Assembly: GCF_900177325.1 (NCBI RefSeq)
Contig: NZ_FXBL01000004.1
Span: 868,001-932,000, forward strand
Reading direction: 5' to 3'
DNA: 64,000 nucleotides
Source of the DNA: Mesorhizobium australicum
GTDB lineage: Bacteria > Pseudomonadota > Alphaproteobacteria > Rhizobiales > Rhizobiaceae
Shown: piece by piece, positions 1-10,910 of the stretch
Numbering within the stretch: position 1 is the stretch's first letter
Layout: the number at the start of each line of letters is the position of its first letter
Notes under the pieces: generated by a model
Database searches by the model: none
Told to the model about the DNA's origin: nothing
What the model saw: only the letters and a program-made list of their open reading frames with translations
Made by a program: the position numbers and the translations under genes

Positions 1-73
1 GAGGACTCGAACCTCCACGCCTTGCGGCACACGGACCTGAACCGTGCGCGTCTACCAATTCCGCCATCTGGGC
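1..73 (-). tRNA. tRNA-Leu(CAG), 3' end cut off by window edge
   Basis: Read on the minus strand the sequence starts with the acceptor strand GCCCAGAT, then a D-arm with GGTAGACGC typical of leucine tRNAs, an anticodon loop TTCAGGT with anticodon CAG (plus-strand positions 37-39), a long class II variable arm, and a T-arm GGTTCGAGTCCTC. The acceptor 3' strand lies outside the window. The 5' end at position 73 is set by the GCCCAGAT acceptor strand. Confidence 0.93.
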
Positions 74-133
74 AACGGTGCGGCCCGCCATGTAGGCGGG
101 CGATCCGCTTGTGTCAACGCGAAAATGCGTCCC

Positions 134-153
134 GCGGCACTATCTCGTGCCGC
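134..153 (-). terminator. Hairpin after gpmA
   Basis: Just downstream of the gpmA stop on the minus strand there is a perfect 7-bp stem (GCGGCAC / GTGCCGC) with a 6-nt loop, followed a few bases later by TTTT. It probably ends the ABC-dapB-EVE-gpmA transcript before the tRNA gene. The T tract is displaced from the stem, so it is not a textbook intrinsic terminator. Confidence 0.45.
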
Positions 154-157
154 CGCC

Positions 158-778
158 TCACGCTTCGAGCAATTCCTTCGAGGCGACCGTGGAATCGGCG
201 TTCAGGCGGTAGAGGACTGGGACGCCGGTCGCGAGTTCCATCTTGACCACTTCCTCGCCGGTCAGCCCGTCGAGCGCCATGATCAGCGCCCGCAGCGAGT
301 TGCCGTGCGCGGCCACCAGCACGGTCCCGCCCGACAGAACGTGCGGCTGGATCGTGTGGATGTAATAGGGCCAGACGCGCGCGCCGGTGTCCTTCAGGCT
401 CTCGCCGCCGGGCGGCGGCACGTCGTAGGAACGACGCCAGACATGCACCTGCTCCTCGCCCCATTTGGCGCGGGCGTCGTCCTTGTTGAGGCCGGAGAGA
501 TCGCCGTAGTCGCGCTCGTTGAGCGCCTGGTCGCGCACCGTCTTCAGACCGGTCTGGCCGAGCTCTGCGAGGATATGGGCGCAGGTCTTCTCGGCCCGCA
601 TCAGCACCGAGGTGAAGGCGATGTCGAACTTCAGCCCCTTGGCCTTCAGCCGCTGGCCGGCCGCCTTGGCTTCCGCCGTGCCCTGTTCGGTGAGGTCGAC
701 GTCGCGCCAGCCCGTGAACAGGTTCTTCAGGTTCCATTCGCTCTGTCCGTGGCGGACGAGCACCAGCGTGCGCGACAT
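158..778 (-). CDS. gpmA: 2,3-bisphosphoglycerate-dependent phosphoglycerate mutase
   Basis: Interconverts 3- and 2-phosphoglycerate in glycolysis/gluconeogenesis in the cytoplasm. The 206-residue protein opens with the family signature [12 protein letters not shown]; His10 is the expected phosphohistidine. The catalytic [12 protein letters not shown] segment and the second histidine in [11 protein letters not shown] are present. It is somewhat shorter than the roughly 250-residue enterobacterial enzyme, as is usual in rhizobia. It is the last gene of a minus-strand run starting with an ABC exporter and dapB; only three bases separate it from the EVE gene upstream, so co-transcription is likely. 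Confidence 0.95.
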   Translation of the reverse strand: MSRTLVLVRHGQSEWNLKNLFTGWRDVDLTEQGTAEAKAAGQRLKAKGLKFDIAFTSVLMRAEKTCAHILAELGQTGLKTVRDQALNERDYGDLSGLNKDDARAKWGEEQVHVWRRSYDVPPPGGESLKDTGARVWPYYIHTIQPHVLSGGTVLVAAHGNSLRALIMALDGLTGEEVVKMELATGVPVLYRLNADSTVASKELLEA

Positions 779-781
779 CGT

Positions 782-1237
782 CTAGTCCTCTTGCGTTCCG
801 GCTCTTCCGAAAGCGTCGGCGACGCCCATCGCCTCGGCGATCAGGGCGAAGTCGACGGGCTCGACGGGGAAGAGCGATTTCCTGAAATACATGCCCCAAT
901 GGCCTCTGTCCCGTACGAAGGAGAAGCGGTCAAGCAGGGGATAGATGTCGGCCTTGCGCGCCGGCAGCCATTCGGCATTGCGCTGCCAGCCGGTGTCGCC
1001 TGCGGCGGTCATCAGCTGTTCGTGCGGCTCGCCGGGAAGAATGCGGCCGATCGCGGTGAAGGCGCGCACCTCCGCGCCCTCGTTCATGCCCTCGCGCGGG
1101 CTGTAATAGGCGACCCAGTCGCCCGGCCGGGTGCGTAGCGCGGCAGAGTGCCTGCCATGGGCGAACATGGCGAAGCTGTTCTCGACGGCGATCCGGACGT
1201 GGCGTGCGGCCGCGACCCCGATCCAGTATCGGGTCAT
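782..1237 (-). CDS. EVE domain protein
   Basis: A 151-residue protein that is a single EVE (PUA-like) domain. It begins [10 protein letters not shown] with the conserved Trp, then [21 protein letters not shown] and a C-terminal [13 protein letters not shown] block. EVE domains bind modified bases, but the ligand of this stand-alone subgroup is not known. The start at 1237 is chosen because its ATG overlaps the dapB stop (ATGA); an upstream in-frame ATG would lie deep in dapB. Translational coupling with dapB and gpmA is likely. Confidence 0.85.
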   Translation of the reverse strand: MTRYWIGVAAARHVRIAVENSFAMFAHGRHSAALRTRPGDWVAYYSPREGMNEGAEVRAFTAIGRILPGEPHEQLMTAAGDTGWQRNAEWLPARKADIYPLLDRFSFVRDRGHWGMYFRKSLFPVEPVDFALIAEAMGVADAFGRAGTQED

Positions 1238-2049
1238 TCCGACAGGCCGAGCACGTCGAGCATGGAGTAGAGGCCGGACTTGCGGCCATGCGCCCACAGG
1301 GCGGCCTTGACGGCGCCGCGGGCGAAGATGGCGCGGTCCTCGGCGTGGTGCGACAGCACGATTCGCTCGCCGGCGCCGGCGAGAATGACGGAATGGTCGC
1401 CGACGACCGAGCCGCCGCGCAGCGTCGCGAAACCGATCGTGCCTTCCGGGCGCGGGCCGGTGTGGCCATCGCGCACCCGCACGCTGCTGTTGGCGAGGCC
1501 AATCCCCCGCCCCTCTGCCGCTGCCGCGCCGAGCAGCAGCGCCGTGCCGGACGGCGCGTCGACCTTATGCTTGTGGTGCATCTCCAGGATCTCGATGTCG
1601 AAATCCGCCGCGTCGAGCGCTTTTGCAGCCTGTCGGACCAGTACGCCGAGCAGGTTGACCCCGAGGCTCATATTGCCGGACTTGACGATCGGCGTATGCC
1701 GCGCGGCGGCCTTGATCTTCGCCTCGTCCTCGGCCGAGCAGCCGGTGGTGCCGATCACATGCACGACATGCGCCTGCGCCGCATAAGCGGCGAAGCCGAC
1801 GGTCGCAGCCGGCGAGGTGAAGTCCAGCACGCCGTCCGCCCTGGCGAACACCGGCAGCGTGTCGGACGAAATGGCGATGCCGTTGGGGCCTGTTCCCGCC
1901 AGTTCGCCCGCATCCTTGCCGAGATGCGGCGAATCCTCGCGCTCGATCGCGCCGGCGAGGACTGCGCCTTGCGTCTCGGCGATGATGCGGATCAGCGTGC
2001 GGCCCATGCGGCCGGCAGCGCCCACCACCACGAGCTTCATGTCGCTCAT
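1234..2049 (-). CDS. dapB: 4-hydroxy-tetrahydrodipicolinate reductase
   Basis: NAD(P)H-dependent reductase of the diaminopimelate/lysine pathway, cytoplasmic. The 271 residues show an N-terminal Rossmann motif ([13 protein letters not shown]), the GTTGCS segment, and the signature [13 protein letters not shown] carrying the catalytic His and Lys, followed by the SVVGDHSVI region. Length fits the family. The ATG overlaps the stop of the upstream ABC exporter by four bases and the stop overlaps the EVE gene's ATG, giving a chained operon. Confidence 0.96.
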   Translation of the reverse strand: MSDMKLVVVGAAGRMGRTLIRIIAETQGAVLAGAIEREDSPHLGKDAGELAGTGPNGIAISSDTLPVFARADGVLDFTSPAATVGFAAYAAQAHVVHVIGTTGCSAEDEAKIKAAARHTPIVKSGNMSLGVNLLGVLVRQAAKALDAADFDIEILEMHHKHKVDAPSGTALLLGAAAAEGRGIGLANSSVRVRDGHTGPRPEGTIGFATLRGGSVVGDHSVILAGAGERIVLSHHAEDRAIFARGAVKAALWAHGRKSGLYSMLDVLGLSE

Positions 2050-3908
2050 CGCGTTCCTCCCGACTTGCGCCGCGAGGACTTGGGTGCGGCGACCTCGACC
2101 ACCTCTCCCGTGCGGTCCTGCATGAAGTGGAAGCGCGCGTAGGCGCCGCCCGGCTTCACCAGCAGGCTGCGATGCGTGCCTTCCTCGATCAGCCGTCCCT
2201 GCTCCAGCACCACGATATGGTCGGCATTGACCACGGTCGACAGGCGGTGCGCGATGACGAGGGTGGTGCGCCCCTTCATCACTGTGTCGAGCGCCTGCTG
2301 GACCTTGGCTTCCGATTCGTTGTCGAGCGCGGACGTCGCCTCATCCAGGAGCAGGATCGGCGCATCTCGCAGGATGGCGCGCGCGATCGACAGGCGCTGG
2401 CGCTGGCCGCCCGACAGCGTCACGCCGTTCTCGCCCACCAGCGTGTCCCAGCCCTGTGGCTGGAGCGCGATGAAGTCGGTCGCCTGCGCAAGCCGCGCGG
2501 CTTCCTCCACCTCCACATCCGTCGCGTCCGGCCGGCCGTAGCGGATGTTGTCGCGGATCGAACCTTCGAACAGGTAGGGCTGCTGCGAGACATAGGCGAT
2601 GGCGCCGCGCAGCGATCGCTTGGTCACGGCGCCGATGTTCTGGCCGTCGATCTCGATCGCGCCGCCGGTCGGGTCGTAGAAGCGCTGCAGCAGGGCGATC
2701 AACGTCGACTTGCCCGCTCCGGATGAGCCGACGATCGCCGTCGTCTTGCCGGCTTCCGCCCGGAAGCTCACGCCGCGCAGAACCGGCGGCCCTTCGGCAT
2801 AGGCGAACTCGACGTCGCGGAAGACGACGTCTCCCTTGTCGACGCTGATTTCGCCGGCGCCGGGGCGGTCTCCCTGCTGCGGCTCGATGTCGAGGATCTC
2901 GTAGATCATCCTCGCATTGACCAGCGCGCGCTCGAGATTGGCCTGGACGCGGGCAAGCCGCTTGGCCGGTTCGTAGGCGAGCAGCAGAGCGGTGATGAAG
3001 GAGATGACCGCGCCCGGCGGCACCTGGGCGACCGCGGCCCGGTAGCCGGCATAGCCGATGACGCCTGCGACCGCGAAGCCGGCGAGGAATTCCGTGATCG
3101 GCGTCATCCGCTCGGAGATGCGGGCGATGCGGTTCGCACGGGCCTCGGCGCTGTCGATCAGGCTGCTGATCTTGTCCGACAGCAACTGCTCCATCGTGAA
3201 GGCCTTGACGATGGTGATACCCTGCGTCGCCTCCTGCATCGCACCGATGAGGCGCGAATTTACCTCCACTGCCTCGCGCGTCGCGCGCCTCAGCCGCCGC
3301 ATCAGGTAGTTGACCGAGACGAGGATCGGCGGGCCGATGACGAGCGCTATGACCGACAGTACCGGGTCCTGGTAGACCATGACGCCGACCAGCGCGATCA
3401 GCGACACCGCGTCGCGCGCGATCGCCGTCAGCGTCATCGACAGGATGTCGCGGATGCCGGTGACATTCTCGTTGATCCGCGCGGCGAGCTGACCGGAGCG
3501 GGTCGACGTGTAGAAGCCGACGCCGAGGCGCATCAACTGGTCGAAGATACGCCGCTGGTAGCGCGCGACCAGGTTGTTGCCGATCTTGGCCAGCAGCACA
3601 GCCTGACCGTAGCTGGCCAGCCCGCGCACTCCGAAGGCCACCACAACCGCGCCGCAGATCAGCAGGATCAGGTCCTTGCGCCGCTCGGCGAACAACTGGT
3701 CGACGATGTCGCGCATGATGTAGGCGGTGAAGGCGGTCGTCACCGCGAAGGCGACGAGGCAGAGCACGGCGAGCGCATAGTAGCCGAGATAGTCGCGGCC
3801 GTTTTCGGCGAGCATGCGCCGCAGCACGGAGACGACTTCGCCCGTGTCAACTCGTCTGCTGCTGCCGTCTGCCGCCAAGTCGATCCTGTCCCGCTGCCCT
3901 GGTCCCAC
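2046..3908 (-). CDS. ABC exporter, fused permease/ATPase (MsbA-like)
   Basis: A 620-residue half-transporter for the inner membrane. The N-terminal half carries six predicted membrane segments. The C-terminal ATPase has Walker [10 protein letters not shown], the Q-loop in YVSQQPYLF, the signature LSGGQRQR, Walker [13 protein letters not shown] and the switch His in VIAHRLST. The layout is that of MsbA-type lipid/drug exporters and it should work as a homodimer. The substrate cannot be read from sequence; lipid export is only a family-based guess. The start used is a GTG. It is the first gene of the dapB operon. Confidence 0.9.
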   Translation of the reverse strand: MGPGQRDRIDLAADGSSRRVDTGEVVSVLRRMLAENGRDYLGYYALAVLCLVAFAVTTAFTAYIMRDIVDQLFAERRKDLILLICGAVVVAFGVRGLASYGQAVLLAKIGNNLVARYQRRIFDQLMRLGVGFYTSTRSGQLAARINENVTGIRDILSMTLTAIARDAVSLIALVGVMVYQDPVLSVIALVIGPPILVSVNYLMRRLRRATREAVEVNSRLIGAMQEATQGITIVKAFTMEQLLSDKISSLIDSAEARANRIARISERMTPITEFLAGFAVAGVIGYAGYRAAVAQVPPGAVISFITALLLAYEPAKRLARVQANLERALVNARMIYEILDIEPQQGDRPGAGEISVDKGDVVFRDVEFAYAEGPPVLRGVSFRAEAGKTTAIVGSSGAGKSTLIALLQRFYDPTGGAIEIDGQNIGAVTKRSLRGAIAYVSQQPYLFEGSIRDNIRYGRPDATDVEVEEAARLAQATDFIALQPQGWDTLVGENGVTLSGGQRQRLSIARAILRDAPILLLDEATSALDNESEAKVQQALDTVMKGRTTLVIAHRLSTVVNADHIVVLEQGRLIEEGTHRSLLVKPGGAYARFHFMQDRTGEVVEVAAPKSSRRKSGGTR

Positions 3909-3979
3909 GCATCGCGTCGTGGCACGCTCATAGCGGCATGTGCCGCCCTTGCCTATGGCAGCGATGCCACAAAATTCCG

Positions 3980-5005
3980 CTACGACCGCCAGCGGCGCCC
4001 CGAGGTCTCGACGCCGAAGCGTCCCGGCGTGCGCGAATAGGCCGCGAGGCCAAGAAGCGCCGCCATCGGATGGGTGATGACATAGACCGGCATGTCGCGC
4101 ATCAGCGCCGAGTGGGGCGCCTTGTCCTCAAAGGCGGCGCGGAAGTCGCTTTTCACCAGGAGCGACACGATCTTCTGCGCGATGCCGCCGGTCAGATACA
4201 CTCCACCCTTGCTCATGAACACCAGCGCCAGGTCGCCGGCGATCCGGCCGAGGCAGGTGCAGAACATCGATACGGCCTCGACCGCGGTCTTGTCGGATCC
4301 GTCGAGCGCGGCGCTGGTGATCTCCGCCGGCGTCGTGAACGGCGCGGGCGTTCCGTCCGCCTTGCCGATCGCGTGGTAGATGTTGACGAGGCCGCGCCCG
4401 CACAGGAGCTGCTCGCCCGAGATGCGACCCTCGATCCGCTCTATATGCGGAAAAACCTCGAAGTCGCGCGGGCTGCGCGGGCCCATGTCCATATGTCCGC
4501 CTTCGCCTGGGACCGGGATCCAGGTGCGGCGCGCGTGGACAAGCCCCGCCACGCCGAGCCCGGTGCCGGGACCCAGCACGACGCGGCTGGCGGCCGGCTC
4601 CGGCGTGCCGGCGCCGATGCGGATCATATGCTCGTCGCCCAGCGCCACGACGGCGAGCGCCTGCGCCTCGAAATCGTTCAGCACGACGATGTCCTGCAGG
4701 CCGAGCTCTGCCTGCATCGCCTTGGGGCGCACGACCCAGGGACAGTTCGTCAGGTGGATCTCGTCACCGTCGACCGGACCCGCGACTGCCAGCACCGCAG
4801 ACCGCGGCTGGATCGAGGTGCGGTCGAGGATCATCGTCTGGATCGCCTGGTCGATCGTCGCGAAGTCGGCGGTCTGGACGACAGGGAACTCCTTCGGCTC
4901 GGCATAGGAATCGATCAGGATCGCGAAGCGCGCATTGGTGCCGCCGATGTCCCCGATCAGGATAGGGAAGTTGAGCACCATGTCCGTGTCTGTGATTCGG
5001 GCCAT
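3980..5005 (-). CDS. glk: Glucokinase
   Basis: ATP-dependent phosphorylation of glucose to glucose-6-phosphate, feeding the Entner-Doudoroff and pentose phosphate routes. The 341-residue protein has the ASKHA phosphate-binding motif [14 protein letters not shown], the [12 protein letters not shown] segment with the catalytic Asp, [11 protein letters not shown], and the [14 protein letters not shown] glucose-binding region. ATG at 5005 is chosen because GGGGGAGA sits just upstream; the longer frame would need a TTG. mgsA lies upstream on the same strand with a gap of only about 23 bp, so the two may be co-transcribed. Confidence 0.94.
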   Translation of the reverse strand: MARITDTDMVLNFPILIGDIGGTNARFAILIDSYAEPKEFPVVQTADFATIDQAIQTMILDRTSIQPRSAVLAVAGPVDGDEIHLTNCPWVVRPKAMQAELGLQDIVVLNDFEAQALAVVALGDEHMIRIGAGTPEPAASRVVLGPGTGLGVAGLVHARRTWIPVPGEGGHMDMGPRSPRDFEVFPHIERIEGRISGEQLLCGRGLVNIYHAIGKADGTPAPFTTPAEITSAALDGSDKTAVEAVSMFCTCLGRIAGDLALVFMSKGGVYLTGGIAQKIVSLLVKSDFRAAFEDKAPHSALMRDMPVYVITHPMAALLGLAAYSRTPGRFGVETSGRRWRS

Positions 5006-5028
5006 TCTCTCCCCCGGTTGCAATCGTC

Positions 5029-5409
5029 TCAGGCCCGCGCCGTTGTTTCGTTGCCGGACAGGATGATCTCGGCGGTGGCGCGATTCAAGGCCATCGGAAT
5101 GTCGTAGACGATGGCGAGGCGCATCAACGCCTTGACGTCGACATCATGCGGCATCGGCGTGAGCGGGTCGACGAAGAAGATCAGCGCGTCGACCTTTCCC
5201 TCGGCGATCAGCGCGCCGATCTGCTGGTCGCCGCCGAGCGGCCCGCTCTTCAGCCGCCTGATCGTCAGTCCCGGCCAGGCCTCCGCGACGCGCCCGCCGG
5301 TCGTGCCAGTGGCGACCAGGTCGCAGTCCTTCAGGAAATCGCGATGGGCGCCGGCGAAAGCGACGAGGTCGTCCTTCTTCTCGTCATGCGCGATGAGGGC
5401 GATACGCAC
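5029..5409 (-). CDS. mgsA: Methylglyoxal synthase
   Basis: Converts dihydroxyacetone phosphate to methylglyoxal and phosphate, a bypass that relieves sugar-phosphate stress. The 126-residue protein has [13 protein letters not shown], the phosphate-binding ATGTTGG, the [11 protein letters not shown] motif and [18 protein letters not shown] with the active-site Asp and His. Start is GTG. Placement directly upstream of glk on the same strand is common in rhizobia and suggests coordinated control of glycolytic overflow. Confidence 0.95.
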   Translation of the reverse strand: MRIALIAHDEKKDDLVAFAGAHRDFLKDCDLVATGTTGGRVAEAWPGLTIRRLKSGPLGGDQQIGALIAEGKVDALIFFVDPLTPMPHDVDVKALMRLAIVYDIPMALNRATAEIILSGNETTARA

Positions 5410-5494
5410 GCGCCAGCCATCCGGTTAAATCGGTTGAAGTGTCCGGGAAGGCTTAGCCCAATCACCCGCTGGAGTGAAGCGCCAAGTTGCCGCC

Positions 5495-6547
5495 TCACTG
5501 CGCCGGATCGGGCCGGAACATCGGAATGGGGATCCGGTCGAGCGGAATCTCCGAGAAAGCGTTCGCCGTCACGGGCGTCGAACTGCTCGACGTCGCCGCG
5601 ATCGTCGGCTGCGGGCTGCCGAGGCCCCGCACCGTCACCGCCGCTTCCGATACCGGGGAGGGCGCGCTCAGCACCGCGACGCAGGCTGCCGGCAGGCTCT
5701 TCATCGTCATGATGTCGCGGGCCTTGGGCGCGTCCGGGTTCTTGTTGGGCCGCCAGGGCTCCTCTGTGAACCACCAGGCGAGCGACTTGTCGCAGCCGTC
5801 GCCGGCGGCGACCTTTTCCTGCCCGCGGCATTCGGTCGATCCCGGCTGGCAGCCGATGCGGATGTGGAAATGGTAGTCATGCCCCCAGAAGGGGCGCACC
5901 TTGCGCAGCCACGAGCGGTCGCCGCTCACCGTGTCGCAAAGCTTCTTCTTGATGCCTGGATTGACCAGGATGCGCTCGACCTCGGGATAGCTCGCGGCGC
6001 GCTTCAACAGGTTGGTATGCGCCTTGGTCCAGAGCTTGTCTTTCACGAGGTGGGTTTTCTCGTCCACCATCAGCGTCGCGCTCATGTTCTCGCGCTCGCT
6101 CGCGCTCAGTCGCTTGTCGGGCATCGGCGTCAGCCAGATGTCGGCGTCGAGGCCGATCTGGTGCGAGGCATGGCCGGAAAGCATCGGTCCGCCGCGCGGC
6201 TGGGAGATGTCGCCGAGCAGCAGTCCCGGCCAGCCGTCCTGCGTCGAATCGCGCGCCAGCTTCTCGATCAGGTTGATCATCGCCGGATGGCCCCAGCGCC
6301 GGTTGCGCGACAGCCGCATCGCCTGCCAGTTGGGTCCGTCGGTGGCGATCGCCACGCCGCCAGAGAAGCAGCCCTTGGAATAGAATCCGTAGGACTTGGG
6401 CGCCGTCGCCGCCGGCAGGGTCTTGGCGCCGAACAGGTTCTTCGCCAGTTGCTCCGCCTGGGCGTCCACCGCGACCCCGGTCAGGGCCAGCGCAGCGACG
6501 AAGCCCGCGATCAGGCCCCTGCGGGCGCTTCGCACAGTCTTGCTCAT
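5495..6547 (-). CDS. mepA: Penicillin-insensitive murein endopeptidase
   Basis: Periplasmic LAS-type metallopeptidase (M74) that cleaves cross-links in peptidoglycan. The 350-residue precursor starts with a signal peptide (MSKTVRSARRGLIAGF, ending AQA near residue 30). Zinc-ligand motifs are GHASHQIGLDADIW and WGHDYHFHIRIGC. A longer in-frame start 13 codons upstream is rejected because it would mask the signal peptide. The C-terminal tail after about residue 250 is low-complexity and probably disordered. Confidence 0.93.
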   Translation of the reverse strand: MSKTVRSARRGLIAGFVAALALTGVAVDAQAEQLAKNLFGAKTLPAATAPKSYGFYSKGCFSGGVAIATDGPNWQAMRLSRNRRWGHPAMINLIEKLARDSTQDGWPGLLLGDISQPRGGPMLSGHASHQIGLDADIWLTPMPDKRLSASERENMSATLMVDEKTHLVKDKLWTKAHTNLLKRAASYPEVERILVNPGIKKKLCDTVSGDRSWLRKVRPFWGHDYHFHIRIGCQPGSTECRGQEKVAAGDGCDKSLAWWFTEEPWRPNKNPDAPKARDIMTMKSLPAACVAVLSAPSPVSEAAVTVRGLGSPQPTIAATSSSSTPVTANAFSEIPLDRIPIPMFRPDPAQ

Positions 6548-6668
6548 AGTCCAGTCCCCGATGTCCGAGGCCTCGATGCCTGACAACTTTGGCGAAGCGT
6601 GGGCGGCAAAGGGTTAATGGATGGTGAAGGATACGAAACTGCTTGCGTGGCGGCTTCCGGCTTCGGTT

Positions 6669-7547
6669 TTAACGCCGCCAGTTGCCCTTCGCCCACATTG
6701 CGGTCAACGCAGCGCGGTAGTCCGGGTGTATGAAGCGGTAATCGGTCGATTTCAGCTTTGCGTTCGAGACGCGCTTGTTCTCGCCGTAGAAGGAGCGCGC
6801 CATGGGCGTCAGGTCCGCCGTGTCGAAGTCGACCTCCGGCGGCGGCGCGACGCCCATCAGCCGGGCCGCGAAGGCGACGACGTCCTGCGGCGGCGAGGGC
6901 TCGTCGTCGGTGACGTTGAAGACGCCGCCGGTCTCGTGCCGCGCGAGATGGAGCAGGCTGCCGGCGATGTCGTCGACATGGATGCGATTGAAGATCTGGC
7001 CCGGCTTGATGATGCGGCGCGCGGTCCCGTTCTCCAGGTTGACCAATGCGTTGCGGCCGGGGCCGTAGATGCCCGAGAGCCGCAGGATCGCCAGCGGGAC
7101 GCCGCGCTGCCGGGCGAGGTCGCTCCACTCCTTCTCTGCTTCCAGCCGGTTGTCGGAACGGCCGGGGCGGGGACGACATTCGGCCGTCTCGTCGATCCAT
7201 GCGCCGTCATGGTTGCCGTAAACACCGACGGTGGAAAGATAACCGATCCAGCGCAGCGCCGGCATCGCGCCGGTGAGCAGGTGGTGCGCGGCGGCGATCA
7301 CCGGGTCGCCCGCCTCGGTCGGCGCGGCGGAAATGACCAGATGCGTGGCCTGTGCGAGTTCCGCTGCGATCTGTGGCGATACGTCCGTGCCGTCGAACAG
7401 GAACGGCTGGATGCCGGCGGTGCGCAGGGCGTCCGCCTTGCTCTCGCTGCGGGTCGTGCCTGCGATCGCGTCCGCTTCATCGGCTGCAAGTTTCGCGAAG
7501 GCGCGGGCGGAATAGCCGGCACCGAACAGGAAAATCCGCATGGTCAT
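6669..7547 (-). CDS. SDR-type NAD-dependent epimerase, YeeZ-like
   Basis: A 292-residue extended short-chain dehydrogenase-fold protein with a variant N-terminal dinucleotide motif ([16 protein letters not shown]), the [18 protein letters not shown] segment and an [16 protein letters not shown] block typical of nucleotide-sugar epimerases. The YeeZ subgroup has no assigned substrate. The ATG at 7547 overlaps the queG stop (ATGA); a second ATG two codons on is also possible. It appears coupled to queG and the FzlA-like GST. Confidence 0.85.
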   Translation of the reverse strand: MTMRIFLFGAGYSARAFAKLAADEADAIAGTTRSESKADALRTAGIQPFLFDGTDVSPQIAAELAQATHLVISAAPTEAGDPVIAAAHHLLTGAMPALRWIGYLSTVGVYGNHDGAWIDETAECRPRPGRSDNRLEAEKEWSDLARQRGVPLAILRLSGIYGPGRNALVNLENGTARRIIKPGQIFNRIHVDDIAGSLLHLARHETGGVFNVTDDEPSPPQDVVAFAARLMGVAPPPEVDFDTADLTPMARSFYGENKRVSNAKLKSTDYRFIHPDYRAALTAMWAKGNWRR

Positions 7548-8710
7548 GCTGTCAGCCTTTCGCGCCGCTCGCCGAGTGCGGCCGCCCATTCCTCGCGAAC
7601 CGAAGCATCGCTCTCCCCGGCCTCCATGTCGCTCGAAAGCGCCTGGAATGCCTTATCCCCCATCAGCCGCGACAGTGCCCACACCGCCGCGCCCCGCACC
7701 AGCGCCGAGGGGTCGTCAAGCAGGTTCCGGCACGGTGGGATCAGCGAGGTGTCGCCCGAATTGCCGGCTGCGACGAGCACGTTGCGCACGAAGCGGTCGC
7801 GGCCGATTCGTTTCACCGGCGAGCCGCTGAAGAATGCCCGGAACGCGCCGTCGTCCAGCGCCAGCAGGTCCGCGATGTGCGGTGCCTTCAGATCGTCGCG
7901 CGCGACCAGCTTCGCCTCGGATGCCGCGGCGGCGAACTTGTTCCAAGGGCAGGCTGCCAGGCAGTCGTCGCAGCCATAGATGCGGTTACCGATCGCGACG
8001 CGGAACTCGCGCGGGATCAGCCCCTTGTTCTCGATGGTGAGGTAGGAGATGCAGCGCCGCGCATCGAGCCGGTAGGGCGCGGGGAACGCATTGGTCGGGC
8101 AGATGTCCAGGCAGGCGCGGCACGAGCCGCAATGGTCGACCTCGGGCGTATCGGCCGGCAGCTCCGCCGTGGTGAAGATCGAGCCGAGAAAGAGCCAGGA
8201 GCCGAATTCGCGGCTGACGAGATTGGTGTGCTTGCCCTGCCAGCCAAGCCCCGCAGCCGCGGCCAGAGGCTTCTCCATCACCGGCGCGGTGTCGACGAAG
8301 ACCTTCACGTCCCCGCCGGCCCGCGAGGCGATCTTGCCCGCCAGTTCCTTGAGCCTGCCCTTGATGATGTCGTGATAGTCGCGGTTGCGGGCATAGACCG
8401 AGATCGCGGCGCGGTCCTTGCGGTCGAGCAGGCCGAGCGGGTTTTCATCGGGACCGTAGTTCATGGCGAGCATGATGACGCTGCGGACCTCCGGCCACAG
8501 CACGGCGGGCGCGGCGCGCCGCTCGAAGGTTTCCGCAAGCCAGTCCATGTCGCCGTGATGACCGGCCGACAGCGCCGCCGCCAGCCGCTCGCGGGCGAGC
8601 GGGATCGAATCGGGCGTGGTGACGGCGACGGTCGAGAAGCCGAGCCGTCTCGCCTCGCGATCGATGAACGGCCGCAGCGTATCCGGTCTTGATGCCGGTG
8701 CCGCGCGCAT
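7544..8710 (-). CDS. queG: Epoxyqueuosine reductase
   Basis: Cobalamin- and iron-sulfur-dependent enzyme that reduces epoxyqueuosine to queuosine in tRNA, the last step of Q synthesis. The 388 residues include two 4Fe-4S ligand sets, [12 protein letters not shown] and [11 protein letters not shown], a central B12-binding reductase domain and a C-terminal HEAT-like tail ([17 protein letters not shown]). Start at 8710 gives the normal family length; the frame stays open for 64 more codons upstream but into the GST gene. It lies between a YeeZ-like gene (4-bp overlap) and a GST gene (4-bp gap). Confidence 0.95.
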   Translation of the reverse strand: MRAAPASRPDTLRPFIDREARRLGFSTVAVTTPDSIPLARERLAAALSAGHHGDMDWLAETFERRAAPAVLWPEVRSVIMLAMNYGPDENPLGLLDRKDRAAISVYARNRDYHDIIKGRLKELAGKIASRAGGDVKVFVDTAPVMEKPLAAAAGLGWQGKHTNLVSREFGSWLFLGSIFTTAELPADTPEVDHCGSCRACLDICPTNAFPAPYRLDARRCISYLTIENKGLIPREFRVAIGNRIYGCDDCLAACPWNKFAAAASEAKLVARDDLKAPHIADLLALDDGAFRAFFSGSPVKRIGRDRFVRNVLVAAGNSGDTSLIPPCRNLLDDPSALVRGAAVWALSRLMGDKAFQALSSDMEAGESDASVREEWAAALGERRERLTA

Positions 8711-8714
8711 CGTT

Positions 8715-9407
8715 CTAGAAGTCGAGATTGGCGTAGTGCGCGGCGGGGGAAAGGCCGCGCACGCGGTCGTTGAGAAGTGGGCGGAAGGCCGGGCGGGACT
8801 TGATTCGGCTGTACCAGTCGCGCGCCGCGCCGTTCTCCGCCCAATCGATCTCGCCGAGATAGTCGAGGATCGACAGCGTGCCGGCCGCCGCGAGGTCGGC
8901 ATAGCTCATGCGCGTGCCGGCCAGCCAGTCGCGCGTACCGGCCAGCCAGTTGGTATATTTCAGGTGCTGCTTGATGTTGGCGCGCGCTGCGCGGATCGCG
9001 GCCGAATCGGGCGAACCGCCGCCCTGCGAGGACGGCATGTGCGGCTTGAACACCCGCTCGCGCACCAGATGGCGCGTTACCTCGCTCTCGGTCTTGACCA
9101 GGTACCAGTCGCACAGCCGGCGGATTTCGGCGCGGCCGATCGAATCCTCGGCGAAGAGGCGCTTGTCGCGCTTGAGGACGCCGCGCGTCTCGTCGACATA
9201 TTCGGCGATGACGTTGGCGCCGACAATCGGCACATCGCCTTCCGCCAGAAGCACGGGCAGAGTGCCGGCCGGGTTGAGCGCGAGGAACTCCTTGCGCCGC
9301 GCCCACGGCTTTTCCTCGATCAGTTCCAGCTCCTCGCCATACTCGCCAAAGGCGAGCCGGACGAAACGGCTGGCGGCGTTCATGGGATGGTGGAAGAGAG
9401 TCAGCAT
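8715..9407 (-). CDS. fzlA: GST-fold protein, probable FzlA (FtsZ-binding) homologue
   Basis: A 230-residue glutathione S-transferase-fold protein: thioredoxin-like N-terminal domain ([18 protein letters not shown], then [10 protein letters not shown]) and all-alpha C-terminal domain. The overall pattern, with the [15 protein letters not shown] segment, [15 protein letters not shown] and the terminal YANLDF, resembles alphaproteobacterial FzlA. FzlA binds FtsZ and links it to septal wall synthesis in Caulobacter. That assignment is by remembered resemblance, so an ordinary GST stays possible. Start at 9407 is the ATG of MLTLFHHP. The divergent neighbour uppP is also a cell-envelope gene. Confidence 0.7.
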   Translation of the reverse strand: MLTLFHHPMNAASRFVRLAFGEYGEELELIEEKPWARRKEFLALNPAGTLPVLLAEGDVPIVGANVIAEYVDETRGVLKRDKRLFAEDSIGRAEIRRLCDWYLVKTESEVTRHLVRERVFKPHMPSSQGGGSPDSAAIRAARANIKQHLKYTNWLAGTRDWLAGTRMSYADLAAAGTLSILDYLGEIDWAENGAARDWYSRIKSRPAFRPLLNDRVRGLSPAAHYANLDF

Positions 9408-9574
9408 CGATCCGTTCTGGACGCACCGGCGAGGTTGCGGAAGGCCCCGTCGCGGCACTGGCGTTTTACCGTCGGGGCGGCTAATCCTGCGCCACCCGTC
9501 GAGGTCGGGATTCGTGCCGACCTATACGGGCTCGACCCGTCGATGACAAGCAAGCCGCCCTCCCGGAGCTTCCC

Positions 9575-10381
9575 ATGCAGGACCAGTCCATCGTTTCGGC
9601 GCTCTTGCTTGGCTTGCTGGAGGGCCTGACCGAGTTCATCCCGGTCTCGTCCACGGGGCACATCCTGCTCGCCGGCCATTTCCTCGGCTTCGAATCGACC
9701 GGCAAGGCCTTTGAGGTGCTGATCCAACTCGGCGCGATCCTCGCCATCCTGTCGGTCTATTTCGGCCGGCTGTGGAAGCTCCTCGTCGACCTGCCCCGCG
9801 ACGGCAGGACGCAGCGCTTCGTGCTTGGCATTCTCGTTGCCTTCCTGCCGGCCGCCTTCATCGGCGCGCTGGCGCACGACTTCATCAAGACGGTGCTGTT
9901 CGAGACGCCGATGCTGATCTGCGTCATGCTGTTGATCGGCGGCGTGGTGCTGTTGTGGGTGGACCGCTGGGCGCTCCAGCCACGCTATCACGACGTGATG
10001 GACTATCCGCTGTCGCTCTGCCTGAAGATCGGCCTGTTCCAGTGCCTCGCCATGATCCCTGGCACCTCGCGCTCCGGCGCGACCATCGTCGGCGCGCTTC
10101 TGATGGGCGCCGACAAGCGCTCGGCCGCGGAGTTCTCGTTCTTCCTCGCCATGCCGACAATGGCCGGCGCCTTCGCCTACGACCTCTACAAGAACCGCGA
10201 CATCCTCTCAGCGGCGGATCTGCCGATCATCGCGGCGGGCTTCGTCATGGCCTTCATCTCGGCCGTGATCGTGGTGCGCTTCCTGCTCGACTACGTCTCG
10301 CGCCACGGCTACGCGCTGTTCGGCTGGTGGCGCATCATCGTCGGCGGCGCGGGAATGATCGCGCTGCTGATGCTCGGCTGA
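9575..10381 (+). CDS. uppP: Undecaprenyl-diphosphatase
   Basis: Integral membrane phosphatase that recycles the undecaprenyl lipid carrier used for peptidoglycan and polysaccharide export. The 268-residue protein has the two family signatures: [17 protein letters not shown] near the N-terminus and [17 protein letters not shown] in the second half, plus about seven to eight hydrophobic segments. It stands alone on the plus strand, divergent from the FzlA-like gene across about 165 bp. Confidence 0.96.
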   Translation: MQDQSIVSALLLGLLEGLTEFIPVSSTGHILLAGHFLGFESTGKAFEVLIQLGAILAILSVYFGRLWKLLVDLPRDGRTQRFVLGILVAFLPAAFIGALAHDFIKTVLFETPMLICVMLLIGGVVLLWVDRWALQPRYHDVMDYPLSLCLKIGLFQCLAMIPGTSRSGATIVGALLMGADKRSAAEFSFFLAMPTMAGAFAYDLYKNRDILSAADLPIIAAGFVMAFISAVIVVRFLLDYVSRHGYALFGWWRIIVGGAGMIALLMLG

Positions 10382-10386
10382 GTGTG

Positions 10387-10415
10387 AAAAAGGCGCGGCA
10401 GGAGCTGCGCCTTAA
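10387..10415 (-). terminator. Hairpin with T tail, end of the RlpA-like gene
   Basis: Arms AAGGCGC (10390-10396) and GCGCCTT (10407-10413) can extend inward with one G-U pair. On the minus strand the stem runs straight into TTTTTCAC, a good intrinsic terminator for the RlpA-like gene. It may also stop uppP transcripts from the other side, but the plus-strand tail is weak. Confidence 0.6.
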
Positions 10416-10440
10416 CCAGCCCTTACACTGTTTTCCGTCG

Positions 10441-10788
10441 TCAGATCTTCGCCATGCAGATCGAGGCATGTCCGCGCGAGACCATGCCGATCTGGCGGGC
10501 GGCGGCCTTGGAGAGGTCGATCACCCGGCCCTTGATGAACGGGCCGCGGTCGTTGATGCGAACCACCACGCTCTTGCCGTTGTGCTTGTTGGTGACACGC
10601 ACTTTCGTACCGAAGGGAAGCGAGCGGTGTGCCGCGGTCATGGCGGATGGGTTCATCCGTTCGCCCGATGCCGTCTTGGAGTGAAGCGCATACCACGATG
10701 CGCGTCCGCACTGGGCGAAGGCTGGATTTGTTGAAAACGTCGCCCCCGCGATGGCCACTGCCAAGACAACACCGAAACCGTTCCGCAT
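10441..10788 (-). CDS. Small secreted RlpA-like double-psi beta-barrel protein
   Basis: A 115-residue protein with a signal peptide (to about AFA at residue 24) followed by a single DPBB domain: [36 protein letters not shown] and [19 protein letters not shown]. These match the catalytic region of RlpA lytic transglycosylases. It has no SPOR domain, which full-length RlpA uses to reach the septum. It is expected in the periplasm, possibly acting on peptidoglycan glycan strands. Single gene with its own terminator. Confidence 0.88.
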   Translation of the reverse strand: MRNGFGVVLAVAIAGATFSTNPAFAQCGRASWYALHSKTASGERMNPSAMTAAHRSLPFGTKVRVTNKHNGKSVVVRINDRGPFIKGRVIDLSKAAARQIGMVSRGHASICMAKI

Positions 10789-10910
10789 TCCGTAGGCACC
10801 CTCTGCCGTTGATCCTGAGTTCGGCGCCTAGGGGCGAAAGGGGGGCGGAATGTGGAGCGAATGCGGCGCTGAAGTGGCGGGGATCTAACGAATGGAGTCG
10901 CCTTGTCACA

